Assembly (NCBI GenBank): GCA_024642605.1
Contig: JAHEAT010000001.1
Coordinates: 20,273 to 57,727 of the forward strand
Source: Microbacteriaceae bacterium
GTDB taxonomy: Bacteria; Actinomycetota; Actinomycetes; Actinomycetales; Microbacteriaceae
Length of the DNA stretch: 37,455 nucleotides
Reading direction: 5' to 3'
Part shown: positions 15,681-23,530 of the stretch, piece by piece
Layout of the letters: every line of letters begins with the position of its first letter
How positions within the stretch are numbered: the first letter of the stretch is position 1
Position numbers and translations under genes: made by a program
The notes under the pieces: model-generated
Told to the model about the DNA's origin: nothing
Seen by the model: only the letters and a program-made list of their open reading frames with translations
The model's database searches: none

Positions 15681-16537
15681 TGAGTCAGGTTCAAAGCGCG
15701 TCGGGGGAGCGCAACTTCGCCAAATCGGTGGGCTACGGTCTGCTATTCGGTGGAGCCTTCCTCGCTTCAATACTTTTCGTAAAAGACCTCATGATGGGAC
15801 TTTTGGCTGTCGTAATTGCTGCCGGCGCTTGGGAAATTTCGACGGCTCTGCGCAAAGCAGGCTGGTATGTTCCTCGCGTTCCGGTGACGGTTGGGAGCCT
15901 GGCGATTATGCCTGCCACTTACTACGGCGGGCCAATTTGGCAGTGGGCCCTAACGGCCGCAATGATTTTTGTGCTCGTTATTTGGCGCGCCGTGCACCTG
16001 CTGTGGGAGCGCCGCGAGTCGATCACGCAATCGTTCAATAAGTCGGTTCGTGATTTCAGTGCGTCGGCATTTGTCGTGATTTATCTTCCACTGACTGCCT
16101 CTTTTACTATGCTTTTGCTCTCGCGGCCAGACGGTGCCGGCTGGGTCATTCAGTTTGTGGTTCCAACTGCCATGATCGACACCTTTGGCTATCTAGTTGG
16201 GCGAAAAATTGGCAAACGCAAGATTGCTCCGGGTGTGAGCCCCAAGAAGTCGCTCGAGGGTCTTATCGCCAGCATCCTTGCCGGCCTCGTGTCATCGGTT
16301 GCGCTAATGGTTCTTGTTCTGCACCACGACTGGTACTGGGGCCTCGTCACCGGAAGTGCCGTTCTTGTAACCGCGGTCTTCGGTGACCTAGCAGAGTCTC
16401 TTATAAAGCGCGACCTGGGCGTGAAAGACATGTCTAGTTGGCTGCCCGGCCACGGTGGTGTGATGGACCGCATGGATTCGATGTTGCCATCTGGGCTGGC
16501 CGTCTATTTCATCGCAACTCTGTGTTTTGCGCTCTAA
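15680..16537 (+). CDS. cdsA: Phosphatidate cytidylyltransferase
   Basis: CdsA makes CDP-diacylglycerol from phosphatidic acid and CTP, the branch point of phospholipid synthesis. The 285-residue protein has about eight hydrophobic segments. The CDS signature is at the C-terminal end: SPKKSLEGLIAS, then FGDLAESLIKRDLGVKD and LPGHGGVMDRMDSML. The metal-binding Asp residues in GDL and MDRMD are kept. It overlaps frr by one base. The frr-cdsA pair is widely conserved; in many relatives dxr and rlmN come next, but they are not here. Confidence 0.95.
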   Translation: MSQVQSASGERNFAKSVGYGLLFGGAFLASILFVKDLMMGLLAVVIAAGAWEISTALRKAGWYVPRVPVTVGSLAIMPATYYGGPIWQWALTAAMIFVLVIWRAVHLLWERRESITQSFNKSVRDFSASAFVVIYLPLTASFTMLLLSRPDGAGWVIQFVVPTAMIDTFGYLVGRKIGKRKIAPGVSPKKSLEGLIASILAGLVSSVALMVLVLHHDWYWGLVTGSAVLVTAVFGDLAESLIKRDLGVKDMSSWLPGHGGVMDRMDSMLPSGLAVYFIATLCFAL

Positions 16538-16557
16538 CGGGCTGAGAGAATATCAAA

Positions 16558-17103
16558 GTGAGCTTTCCATTTCCTAGTGCCAAGCCAAGAAAACTTGGTT
16601 ACCAGCCCCTAGCGGTTGACGAATTCATCGCCGCGGCGCGTGCGAGTTACAACAATGACCTAGACGGTGCAGATCTAGATATTCGTACTCGTGAGTTTGC
16701 CCTGATTAAGGGCGGATACTCGGTAAGCGCCGTGGATGCCGCGTTGGATCGACTCGAAGAGTCTTTTGCGGTTCGACGCAACGAAAACTTACTAAAGCAG
16801 GTTGGTCACGAAGCTCTGCTTGAGCGCGCCAATCACATTCGCGTGGCCCTCGTTGGAAGACTCGAACGCCCAAAGAAGCACCGCTTCAACTCAACAGGCT
16901 TTATTTTGCGCGGCTACAGCAAGAAAGAGGTCGACAACTTTTTAGCTGTGGTTGAAAGCCACATCGAGACCAGAAGTTCACTGTCGCTAGATGCTGTTAG
17001 AAAAGTCTTATTCACTGCGAAAAGGGGCGGATATGCAGAAAACCAAGTGGATGCTTTCATCGACCGAGTCATCGAACTCCTACAAATCGAAAAAGTTCTA
17101 TAG
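16558..17103 (+). CDS. DivIVA-motif repeat protein
   Basis: A 181-residue soluble protein with four copies of a short DivIVA-like motif, GY followed by a hydrophobic/VD pair: GYQPLAVDEFI (14-24), GYSVSAVDAAL (53-63), GYSKKEVDNFL (119-129) and GYAENQVDAFI (158-168). Two of them are preceded by F..(K/R)GG. DivIVA proteins use this GY/VD motif to bind curved membrane at poles and septa, and this arrangement resembles the TIGR03544 repeat. It is not a full-length DivIVA, as there is no long coiled coil. The GTG start has GAGAAT 6 nt upstream and no strong ribosome site. It follows cdsA by 20 nt, and its end overlaps the nuclease gene. Confidence 0.8.
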   Translation: MSFPFPSAKPRKLGYQPLAVDEFIAAARASYNNDLDGADLDIRTREFALIKGGYSVSAVDAALDRLEESFAVRRNENLLKQVGHEALLERANHIRVALVGRLERPKKHRFNSTGFILRGYSKKEVDNFLAVVESHIETRSSLSLDAVRKVLFTAKRGGYAENQVDAFIDRVIELLQIEKVL

Positions 17104-17824
17104 ACCCAGCAACCGATTCGGAGTAAAACGTGCTCTGCTCTCGGCCTCAGCTCTAGCGCTTCTGGTAGGCGTAGGTTCTCCAATCTCCGGGGTTTCTGCC
17201 CAGGCATCCGTGATGGCCACCAACGCAAGCCAGACGGTTGTGGTGCACTCGGCGGCCACCAAGGCAAGCTTGGCGTTATCAAAACTTTCGGTCAAGGGTC
17301 GAGGGCCAAAAACCGGTTACGACCGCACTCTGTTCTCTGATGGCTGGGGAAACATCGGCTCATGCGACCTAAGAAACTATGTATTGGCTCGCGACCTCAA
17401 AAGCGTTACTTGGCGCGCCGGAGAGTCTTGCATGGTTGAAACCGGCGTTCTAAAAGACCCTTACACCGGCAAGACAATCAACTTTAAGCGCGGCATTTCG
17501 ACGTCGCTGAAGGTGCAGATTGACCACGTTGTTCCGGTAAGCGACGCCTGGCAGAAAGGCGCTCAAAGCCTCACCTCGCAACTTAGGTACAACTTCTACA
17601 ACGACCCACTAAACCTTTTGGCCGTAGACGGCCCGACTAATTCGAGTAAAAGTGATTCAGACGCTGCATCTTGGCTACCGCCAAACAAGCCATACCGATG
17701 CGCTTACGTTTCGCGTCAGATAGCGGTAAAACTTAAGTACAAACTTTGGGTTACCAGCGCTGAAAAAGATGCGATGGCTAGGGTTCTCACCGCCTGTCCG
17801 AACTTCCTCTTACCAACCAAGTAA
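17033..17824 (+). CDS. Secreted HNH nuclease (GmrSD C-terminal/DUF1524-like)
   Basis: A 263-residue exported protein. Residues 30-56 form a signal peptide (VKRALLSASALALLVGVG, then GVSA and QAS). The nuclease domain has the DH pair Asp164-His165 (VQIDHVVPVSDAW) and the block NDPLNLLAVDGPTNSSKSD, with DAASWLPPNKPYRC after it; this is the HNH variant found in many actinobacterial secreted nucleases. Four cysteines (111, 133, 223, 255) may form disulfides. ATG 17033 is chosen because AAGGGG lies 5 nt before it; 17051 is an alternative. Either way the gene overlaps the upstream gene out of frame by 53-71 nt. It probably degrades extracellular DNA for nutrients. Confidence 0.85.
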   Translation: MQKTKWMLSSTESSNSYKSKKFYRPSNRFGVKRALLSASALALLVGVGSPISGVSAQASVMATNASQTVVVHSAATKASLALSKLSVKGRGPKTGYDRTLFSDGWGNIGSCDLRNYVLARDLKSVTWRAGESCMVETGVLKDPYTGKTINFKRGISTSLKVQIDHVVPVSDAWQKGAQSLTSQLRYNFYNDPLNLLAVDGPTNSSKSDSDAASWLPPNKPYRCAYVSRQIAVKLKYKLWVTSAEKDAMARVLTACPNFLLPTK

Positions 17825-17903
17825 GGCCAATCTCCTAGAAGCGAAACCCGCTGGCTTGGTAAACTTGGTGTTTTGAGTGCTTATTGACGATTGAGGTGAA
17901 GTT

Positions 17904-18572
17904 ATGGCTCGACACGCAGCCTACAAACCTTCAGCCGTCAAACGCACCTTCCAGCCCCTGGCCGATGTCACAGCCAGGGTGCTTAGCTGGCACCCGATTA
18001 GTCGCCTGTTGGCAACCCGCACCCGAAAAGCTTGGAGCGGCTTTCTTTGTACCGCCGGATTCGTTGCGGTGACAATTGTTGATCCGTATTCGGGTGCCAT
18101 GGCAAACACCATGCAGCAGGCTTATCTCTTGCAAATGGCTGAGGGCTCAGATGCGCAGGTTTACGGCTGGCAGAGCACTCAAACCATCTCATTCGTTCGT
18201 GGCGGCTTCAAGGTTGTGACTGGTAAAAACGCTGCTTCGCTGTTTGTCGAGCTGGCCGATGTGCCAGACTCCGGAACAGTGATGGCCTACGCCTACACGC
18301 AAGTGACGCAACGCGGTTGGCAGCGCGACCAATATTCGTGCTTGGTAAAACTTTGGAACCGAGAATCTAACTGGCGTTACAACGCCTCCAACCGCTCTTC
18401 AGGCGCTTACGGTATTCCGCAAGCACTGCCTGGCATCAAGATGGCTAGCGAAGGTGCCGACTGGATGACCAACCCCGAGACTCAAATTAGATGGGGACTC
18501 GGTTACATCGGCGGCCGTTACGGTTCACCGTGTGGCGCTCTAGCCCACTCCGACAAACTGGGATGGTACTGA
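17904..18572 (+). CDS. Membrane-anchored lytic-transglycosylase-like protein
   Basis: A 222-residue protein with a basic N-terminus, one hydrophobic segment at about 44-60, and a lysozyme/SLT-like C-terminal domain from 140. The likely catalytic Glu154 sits in LWNRESNWRYNASN, followed by SGAYGIPQALPG and the WGLGYIGGRYGSPCGA box; the chain ends GWY like other family members. Cys146 and Cys210 may pair. ATG 17904 has a GAGGTGAAG ribosome site. The enzyme would cut peptidoglycan glycan strands, but activity is inferred. Its stop overlaps the start of the next gene by 1 nt (TGATG). Confidence 0.85.
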   Translation: MARHAAYKPSAVKRTFQPLADVTARVLSWHPISRLLATRTRKAWSGFLCTAGFVAVTIVDPYSGAMANTMQQAYLLQMAEGSDAQVYGWQSTQTISFVRGGFKVVTGKNAASLFVELADVPDSGTVMAYAYTQVTQRGWQRDQYSCLVKLWNRESNWRYNASNRSSGAYGIPQALPGIKMASEGADWMTNPETQIRWGLGYIGGRYGSPCGALAHSDKLGWY

Positions 18573-18868
18573 TGCCTAGGTCTAATCGCCCGCGCAGGTC
18601 GACCAGTAAACGCGAGGAGACGCCAGAAGTTTCTCGATCGGTGCTCTACGGCGCTAGACGTACCGAGGTAAAACGTGGCATCGAATACACCGTTCAGTCG
18701 CACTCGGGCGCGGCAGCCGAAGACGATAAAACCTGGACCTGCCCGCACTGCTTCCTTTTGATCAAACGAGGCACACCGCACATGGTTGCCTGGGATGAAC
18801 GCGGTTCGGGAGTCAGGCGTCACTTTCACACCAACTGCTGGACCAAGTTTCAGGGGCGACTCGAGTGA
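18572..18868 (+). CDS. Small basic protein with putative zinc-binding cluster
   Basis: A 98-residue protein I do not recognise by function. The N-terminus is Arg/Ser-rich and basic. The C-terminal half has CPHC (57-60), His70, His84 or His86, and Cys89 (HFHTNCW), spaced like a zinc ribbon or treble-clef finger. ATG 18572 overlaps the transglycosylase stop, and its own stop overlaps the hydrolase start, so it is tightly coupled to both. The open frame upstream of 18572 lies within the previous gene and is ignored. It might bind nucleic acid or a protein partner; there is no direct evidence. Confidence 0.75.
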   Translation: MPRSNRPRRSTSKREETPEVSRSVLYGARRTEVKRGIEYTVQSHSGAAAEDDKTWTCPHCFLLIKRGTPHMVAWDERGSGVRRHFHTNCWTKFQGRLE

Positions 18869-19590
18869 CCCAGGTTGAGATTCGACAGTCGGTTGAGCTG
18901 CCCAGCATCCGTGAAGACATTGCCTTCGAAACTGCCGATGGATTGACCTTGGTTGGCGAGTTGGCGCTTCCGGTTGGTCGCGCGCCTAGAGCCACTCTTC
19001 TAACGCTGCATCCGTTGCCAACACACGGCGGTTTTATGGACAGCCACATTTTGCGCAAAGTGGCTAACCGTCTGCCTGAACTTACCGATCTAGCAGTCCT
19101 TCGATTTAATACTCGAGGCACCGAGTCGCCTCGGGGCAAAAGCGAAGGTCATTTCGATGGTGGCAAAGACGAGAAGTTTGATGTTTTGGCCGCGCTCGAT
19201 TTTGTTAAAAGGCGAGGGCTGCCAAACGTTTGGCTGCTTGGTTGGTCTTTTGGCACCGAGCTCGCTCTCAAATACGGATTCGACCTCGATGTTTTGGGTG
19301 CAATCTTGCTTTCGCCACCGCTGCACCGCACCAGCGACGACGAGTTGCGAAACTGGATTGGCCGCGGCAAGCGCGTAGTCGCGATTGTTCCTGAGTTCGA
19401 TGATTATCTTCAGCCCGAGGCTGCGAAGATACGGTTTGCGGTTATGCCGGAGGCCGAGGTAGTTGCCGTACCTGGCGCGAAGCACCTATGGGTGGGAGAA
19501 ACTGCGACTACTGCCGTGCTAAACGAGATTGTCTCGGTTGTGGCGCCGCAGCTGGCGCCGCTGCCTACGGTTTACGAGGCTAAAAACTAA
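18865..19590 (+). CDS. Alpha/beta hydrolase
   Basis: This 241-residue protein has the alpha/beta-hydrolase fold. The nucleophile elbow is GWSFG with Ser128, the acid is probably Asp179 or Asp180 in VPEFDDY, and the histidine is His207 in VPGAKHLWVG. LHPLPTHGGFMDSH resembles the oxyanion-hole region of dienelactone-type or esterase-like proteins. There is no signal peptide. The GTG start overlaps the previous stop by 4 nt. The substrate is unknown. It converges on the transporter gene, with the two stops sharing CTAA. Confidence 0.85.
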   Translation: MTQVEIRQSVELPSIREDIAFETADGLTLVGELALPVGRAPRATLLTLHPLPTHGGFMDSHILRKVANRLPELTDLAVLRFNTRGTESPRGKSEGHFDGGKDEKFDVLAALDFVKRRGLPNVWLLGWSFGTELALKYGFDLDVLGAILLSPPLHRTSDDELRNWIGRGKRVVAIVPEFDDYLQPEAAKIRFAVMPEAEVVAVPGAKHLWVGETATTAVLNEIVSVVAPQLAPLPTVYEAKN

Positions 19591-20645
19591 AGCGCGTTTT
19601 GGCGCGGCACCCAAACCTGGCGAATGATCAAAATGATCGAAGCCGCCACGGGAATTGCAACCAAAGCGCCGATTACGCCCATGAGTGCTCCACCCGCTAG
19701 TGCGGCCACGACTACAACAGCACCTGGAACTGCCACGGCTTTGGTCATGATTCTCGGTGAGATCACGTAAGCCTCAATTTGCATGTAGATGAGGTAGTAA
19801 ATACCTGAGATAACGGCTGCTGTAGGGCTCGTGGTCAATGCAACCACTGTGACGATTGCCGCACCTGAAATGCTTCCTACGAGCGGAATAAGGGCCAGGC
19901 TGAAGGTTATGCTCGCCAACACGAGGGAGAACTTGATGCCAACGATTGACATCATGATGAATCCGAGCGTCGAGTTAATCAGCGCGATGCTCACCTGGCC
20001 CATTACGTAGCGTCCAACCGAGTCAGCAATCTGCTCGCCTATGGCACCAAACTTTTCTCGCTTCGAGGCCGGCGCTAGGTCGTAAATCCACGACTTGAAG
20101 CGCGAGATCGAGGCCAGGAAGTAGATGGTTAGCGTGATGACGATTAGAGCGCCAAAGAAACCGTTGAACACCGTGATGCCAACCTGTACCACGCCTCCGA
20201 GCAGAGTTGGCCAGTTGCTGCTGTTTTCTAGAAAAGTTGCTGCGCCATCTAAGGCATTTGAAATCGCACCACCGAATTGGGCGTCGAGAGTGGCTACGAG
20301 TTCCACAGACTTGATCGAGCCAAGAAGGTCGGGTGCGTGCGTAATAAGTTTCGCAGCCTGTTCTGTCACAGCCGGAAGCAGAGACCAGATGATGAAAGAA
20401 AGAAACACGGCCAAGATGGCAATAACCGTCAGGATCGCAACCGGGCGCTTGAACTTGAGTCTGCGTTCGAGCAGGTGCACGAGTGGGTCGAGGCCGAGAG
20501 CAATAAAAATTGCCAACGCCACGTAGGTGACCACGTTTGCGAGAGTTACAAATGCGTTGCTCAGTGCGATTGCGGCCATAACCCCGAGGCCACCGAGCAG
20601 CCCGATTTGAAAACTGTTTGAAACTCTGATCTGACGCGGTTCCAT
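19587..20645 (-). CDS. AI-2E/PerM family transporter
   Basis: A 352-residue membrane protein of the AI-2E family exporter type (PerM/YtvI), named for E. coli TqsA but with varied substrates. It has about seven to eight hydrophobic segments. Characteristic regions are the N-terminal IALGLDPLVHLLER, then SLALIPLVGSISG and the C-terminal EAYVISPRIMTKAVAV followed by a Gly/Ala-rich segment with GALMGVIGALVAIPVAA. It follows the coiled-coil gene by 7 nt, so both probably form one operon. The substrate cannot be told. No ribosome site is obvious within the 7-nt gap. Confidence 0.88.
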   Translation of the reverse strand: MEPRQIRVSNSFQIGLLGGLGVMAAIALSNAFVTLANVVTYVALAIFIALGLDPLVHLLERRLKFKRPVAILTVIAILAVFLSFIIWSLLPAVTEQAAKLITHAPDLLGSIKSVELVATLDAQFGGAISNALDGAATFLENSSNWPTLLGGVVQVGITVFNGFFGALIVITLTIYFLASISRFKSWIYDLAPASKREKFGAIGEQIADSVGRYVMGQVSIALINSTLGFIMMSIVGIKFSLVLASITFSLALIPLVGSISGAAIVTVVALTTSPTAAVISGIYYLIYMQIEAYVISPRIMTKAVAVPGAVVVVAALAGGALMGVIGALVAIPVAASIILIIRQVWVPRQNAL

Positions 20646-20652
20646 TGGCCAC

Positions 20653-21753
20653 TTACCCCTGTTCGCTTGCCATGTTCGATTGAGCAGTTTCGATAACAGC
20701 TCTCAAGTTCTCTAGGTAGTTGGCCAGGGCGTCGCGCTCGACAGCGAGCTTTGCAACACGGCGCTTCATGTTCTGCAGTTCTCGGGCAGCTTGAACCTTT
20801 GCTTCGGCAAGGATGCTTCGCGCCTCGGCTTCGGCGGCAACAAGTATGGCTTCGCCCTTTGCTCGTGCTTCGTCTTTGGTGCGCTTGTTTACCGACCTAG
20901 CGGCGCCCTCGAGCGTCTCCGCCTCGAGTCGCGCTGCATTCGCTCGGGTTCTGGCTTGCACCAGCATGGCGTTTGCCTCATCTAGATACTTTTGGGTAAG
21001 CGAGACTGCCTCTTGGTGCTTGGTTAGATATTCGGCTTCGGCTTCGGCTCGACGTGCGGTAATTTCTAGTTCAAGGTCGATTCGAGCCTGTTCGCTCAAA
21101 AGCCTCCACGCGGCGTCGGCGTCGAGTTCTCGGTCTAGCTCCCGAGAAGAGATAAGTTTCTTTTCGGCTTGCTCGCGGTCGAACTTTGCACGCGCTGCGT
21201 CGATCTCGCGTTTAGCCGTTGCGCGCATTCGAGCCACTTCGGTGGCAATCGCGCCTCGAGTAGCGCCGGCTTCTTGAATGGCCGTATCGGTTAGCGCCAC
21301 CGCGGTGTCGCGTGCGGCGTTAATAAGCTCGTCGTAGTCTGCCTTTGCCGTAGCGTTGATGCGCTCTGCTCTACGTTGGGCTTCGCCCACGAGCGAGTCG
21401 TAATAACCTTTGGCTTCATTGCGAACTTCAGCAGTTTCAGCTTCGAGCTCTTTGAGTGCTCGAACACGTTCGGCTTCAGCATCCGCGATGATTCGATTGG
21501 CTTGGTCTTCTGCTGTGCTCAGAATCAGAGCCGCTCTGGCACCAACGCTTGCGTACGAGGGGGCGGCTGTCTCAGCGAGTTGAGCTTCGAAGCGTGAGGC
21601 GTTTTCGTTAGCAGCGCGCAGCTCGCTAACAAGTTGGGAGTTTTGGGTCGAAATCTGGAGCAGTTGGCGACGAAGATCGCGCAGCGCGTCGTCGACCGCG
21701 GCACGGTCGTATCCGCGCATGACGATCGAAAATTCAGCTTCTTCTGCTGCCAA
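20653..21753 (-). CDS. DivIVA-like coiled-coil protein
   Basis: A 366-residue, Ala/Glu/Arg-rich protein. The N-terminus has the DivIVA motif FSIVMRGYDRAAVDDALRDL (about 8-27), and most of the rest predicts as a long coiled coil. Actinobacterial proteins of this type act as polar or septal scaffolds. The start is TTG at 21753, because an AGGAG lies 8 nt upstream and the N-terminus then aligns with the paralog at 35311-36354 (FSTEMRGYKKDQVD); the downstream ATG 21720 would cut off the motif's lead-in. It is the first gene of an operon with the transporter. Confidence 0.83.
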   Translation of the reverse strand: MAAEEAEFSIVMRGYDRAAVDDALRDLRRQLLQISTQNSQLVSELRAANENASRFEAQLAETAAPSYASVGARAALILSTAEDQANRIIADAEAERVRALKELEAETAEVRNEAKGYYDSLVGEAQRRAERINATAKADYDELINAARDTAVALTDTAIQEAGATRGAIATEVARMRATAKREIDAARAKFDREQAEKKLISSRELDRELDADAAWRLLSEQARIDLELEITARRAEAEAEYLTKHQEAVSLTQKYLDEANAMLVQARTRANAARLEAETLEGAARSVNKRTKDEARAKGEAILVAAEAEARSILAEAKVQAARELQNMKRRVAKLAVERDALANYLENLRAVIETAQSNMASEQG

Positions 21754-21826
21754 GACGGTAACTCCTGTGCCTTCGGTAGACTTGGGTTATAGACCTAAGC
21801 CCTAAGTCTAGCCCGATTGGATAGCC
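21754..21826. promoter_or_regulatory. Divergent intergenic region with an inverted repeat
   Basis: This 73-nt region separates the coiled-coil gene (minus) from the membrane-lipoprotein gene (plus). On the minus strand TATAAC is a fair -10. AGACTTGGG (21778-21786) and CCCTAAGTCT (21800-21809) make an inverted repeat with one bulge. It could be an operator or part of the overlapping promoters. Confidence 0.4.
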
Positions 21827-23530
21827 GTGAAACTGATAGCAGCGATAGGACTTTTCGTTCTTTCGTTGGCATTCGCGGTCATCGGAGTTGCCGAACGCAC
21901 GGTTCTCGCGCCGCCCCCTAGCAAGGTTCTGGCCCTCGACTTTGAAGCTGGAAACCCTTACTTAGTCATTCCAAATGCGACTCTGGCTTCGTTTTCGGGA
22001 GTTCCTTCGGTTCAGGTTTCTGGCAGCAAAAAAGCGTACATCGCCGTGGGTCGAGAGGCCGACATCCGTGCCTGGATTGGTGAAGCCTCAAGTTCAGAAA
22101 TCGCCTTGAGCAAGGGTTCAAAAAAGAGCCAACTCGAGCTGAAATCAAACTTCGGTAATCAGTCTTATGCCAACCCGCAGCGCAGTGATCTCTGGCGCAG
22201 CGAAATCACTGCTGTTAAGTCCGCCGCTATCGATGTCAACCCGGCCGACGGGGGAGCAGCCCTGATTGCATCAGACGGCTTTGGTCTATCACCAAATCAC
22301 GTCGAGATTACCTGGCCGATAGTGCACGACCTCACCCAATCCAATGTTCTTCTCATAGCGTCGGTGGTTTTGCTAATCGCCGCTTTCTTAGTAAACCTCT
22401 GGTACCTGAGGGGTAACACTCGACGTAAAGGCCCTCGTCGCAAGCTTCCGAAGGCGCCTCACGGGCCTAAGGTTCGTCGACACAGATCACAGCTCGTATT
22501 ACCAACCAAGGGCCGAAGAGTGGCTCGAAAAATATCAACTGGCGTCTCGGGTCTAATCATTGTTTCTGTTTTAGCCGGTTGCTCGCCAGCTACACCGCAA
22601 GCCACACCAACTCCGACCGCAACCGGAGACGTGATTGTTGCCGACCCTCCCGTTGTTGTTGAGAGTCAGCTCGCCAGGATACTAAAGCATGTCGCGCAGG
22701 CCGCAGCGGCCGCCGACAGCGCTAAAGATAAGTCGCTTCTAGAATCAAGATTTGCTGGTCCGGCTTTTGACATGCGTGCAGTGCACTACTACCTCATGTC
22801 GAAGTCGAGCAAAATCGAACAGCTTCCGGCCATTTCGGCAAAGCCGATCACCTGGTCTTTGCCCGCGGCGACAGCCGCTTGGCCGCGCACCATAATGGCA
22901 GTTACCGACACACCTGGCACCGATTTGCCGCAGATGCTGGTGCTTCAACAGCAGAGCCCGCGCTCTGATTACAAGGCGTACTTCTTCATGAATTTGGTGC
23001 CGGGAGCCAAGATTCCCTCGGTGCCGGTATCTGAGGTTGGCGCCATTCCGGTGGCAAGCGATTCGGTGTACCTAAAAGTTTCGCCAAAAGACATTCCGGT
23101 TACCTACGGCGACGTAATCGACAAGGGTTCGTCAAGCCTCTCGGCGGGCAGTTACGACGTAACCGGCGACCGATACTACGAAGATGTTTCTACCTTGCAG
23201 AAAACCCAGGTTCAGAAACTAACCAACGCGACAATAAAGTTCAAGCACACATTGGGCAGCTCAAGCATCTTCGCGCTGGCCACCACCGACGGTGGTGCGC
23301 TCGTGGCCGTGTACATGAAAGACACTTACACCATCAAACCGAAGAAGGCGGGTTCAGGCGTTACCGTCTCGGGCAACGAAAAACTGATGCTCGGGGCTAA
23401 CGGCTCGGTTAGGGGAGTGAGCAGCACCTACGGCAACATGATGCTGTTCTACATTCCTTCAATCGCCGACACCAAACGATCTATTCTCCTCGGAGTAACC
23501 CAAGGTCTCTTGAGAGTGCGAGGTTTGTAA
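21827..23530 (+). CDS. Membrane protein with internal lipobox (unknown function)
   Basis: A 567-residue protein I do not recognise as a characterised enzyme. It has a hydrophobic segment at 3-22, an extracytoplasmic part, a second segment at about 173-193, and a very basic loop (196-237, ending KGRRVARK). Then comes SGLIIVSVLAGC with Cys252, which reads as a lipoprotein lipobox, followed by a Pro/Thr linker (ATPTPTATG). A large extracytoplasmic C-terminal domain completes it. The membrane topology agrees with the positive-inside rule. It looks like a membrane protein fused to a lipoprotein; a GTG at 22520 could give a separate lipoprotein product. GTG 21827 is the start, and the stop overlaps the next gene (TAATG). 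Confidence 0.8.
   Translation: MKLIAAIGLFVLSLAFAVIGVAERTVLAPPPSKVLALDFEAGNPYLVIPNATLASFSGVPSVQVSGSKKAYIAVGREADIRAWIGEASSSEIALSKGSKKSQLELKSNFGNQSYANPQRSDLWRSEITAVKSAAIDVNPADGGAALIASDGFGLSPNHVEITWPIVHDLTQSNVLLIASVVLLIAAFLVNLWYLRGNTRRKGPRRKLPKAPHGPKVRRHRSQLVLPTKGRRVARKISTGVSGLIIVSVLAGCSPATPQATPTPTATGDVIVADPPVVVESQLARILKHVAQAAAAADSAKDKSLLESRFAGPAFDMRAVHYYLMSKSSKIEQLPAISAKPITWSLPAATAAWPRTIMAVTDTPGTDLPQMLVLQQQSPRSDYKAYFFMNLVPGAKIPSVPVSEVGAIPVASDSVYLKVSPKDIPVTYGDVIDKGSSSLSAGSYDVTGDRYYEDVSTLQKTQVQKLTNATIKFKHTLGSSSIFALATTDGGALVAVYMKDTYTIKPKKAGSGVTVSGNEKLMLGANGSVRGVSSTYGNMMLFYIPSIADTKRSILLGVTQGLLRVRGL

Noticed and set aside
16991..17032. Longer N-terminus for the nuclease
   Set aside because: It overlaps the DivIVA-repeat gene even more and lacks a ribosome binding site.
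17816..17869. Long-range inverted repeat ACCAAGT/ACTTGGT after the nuclease gene
   Set aside because: The loop exceeds 40 nt and the stem is 7 bp, too weak to call a terminator; it may be chance.
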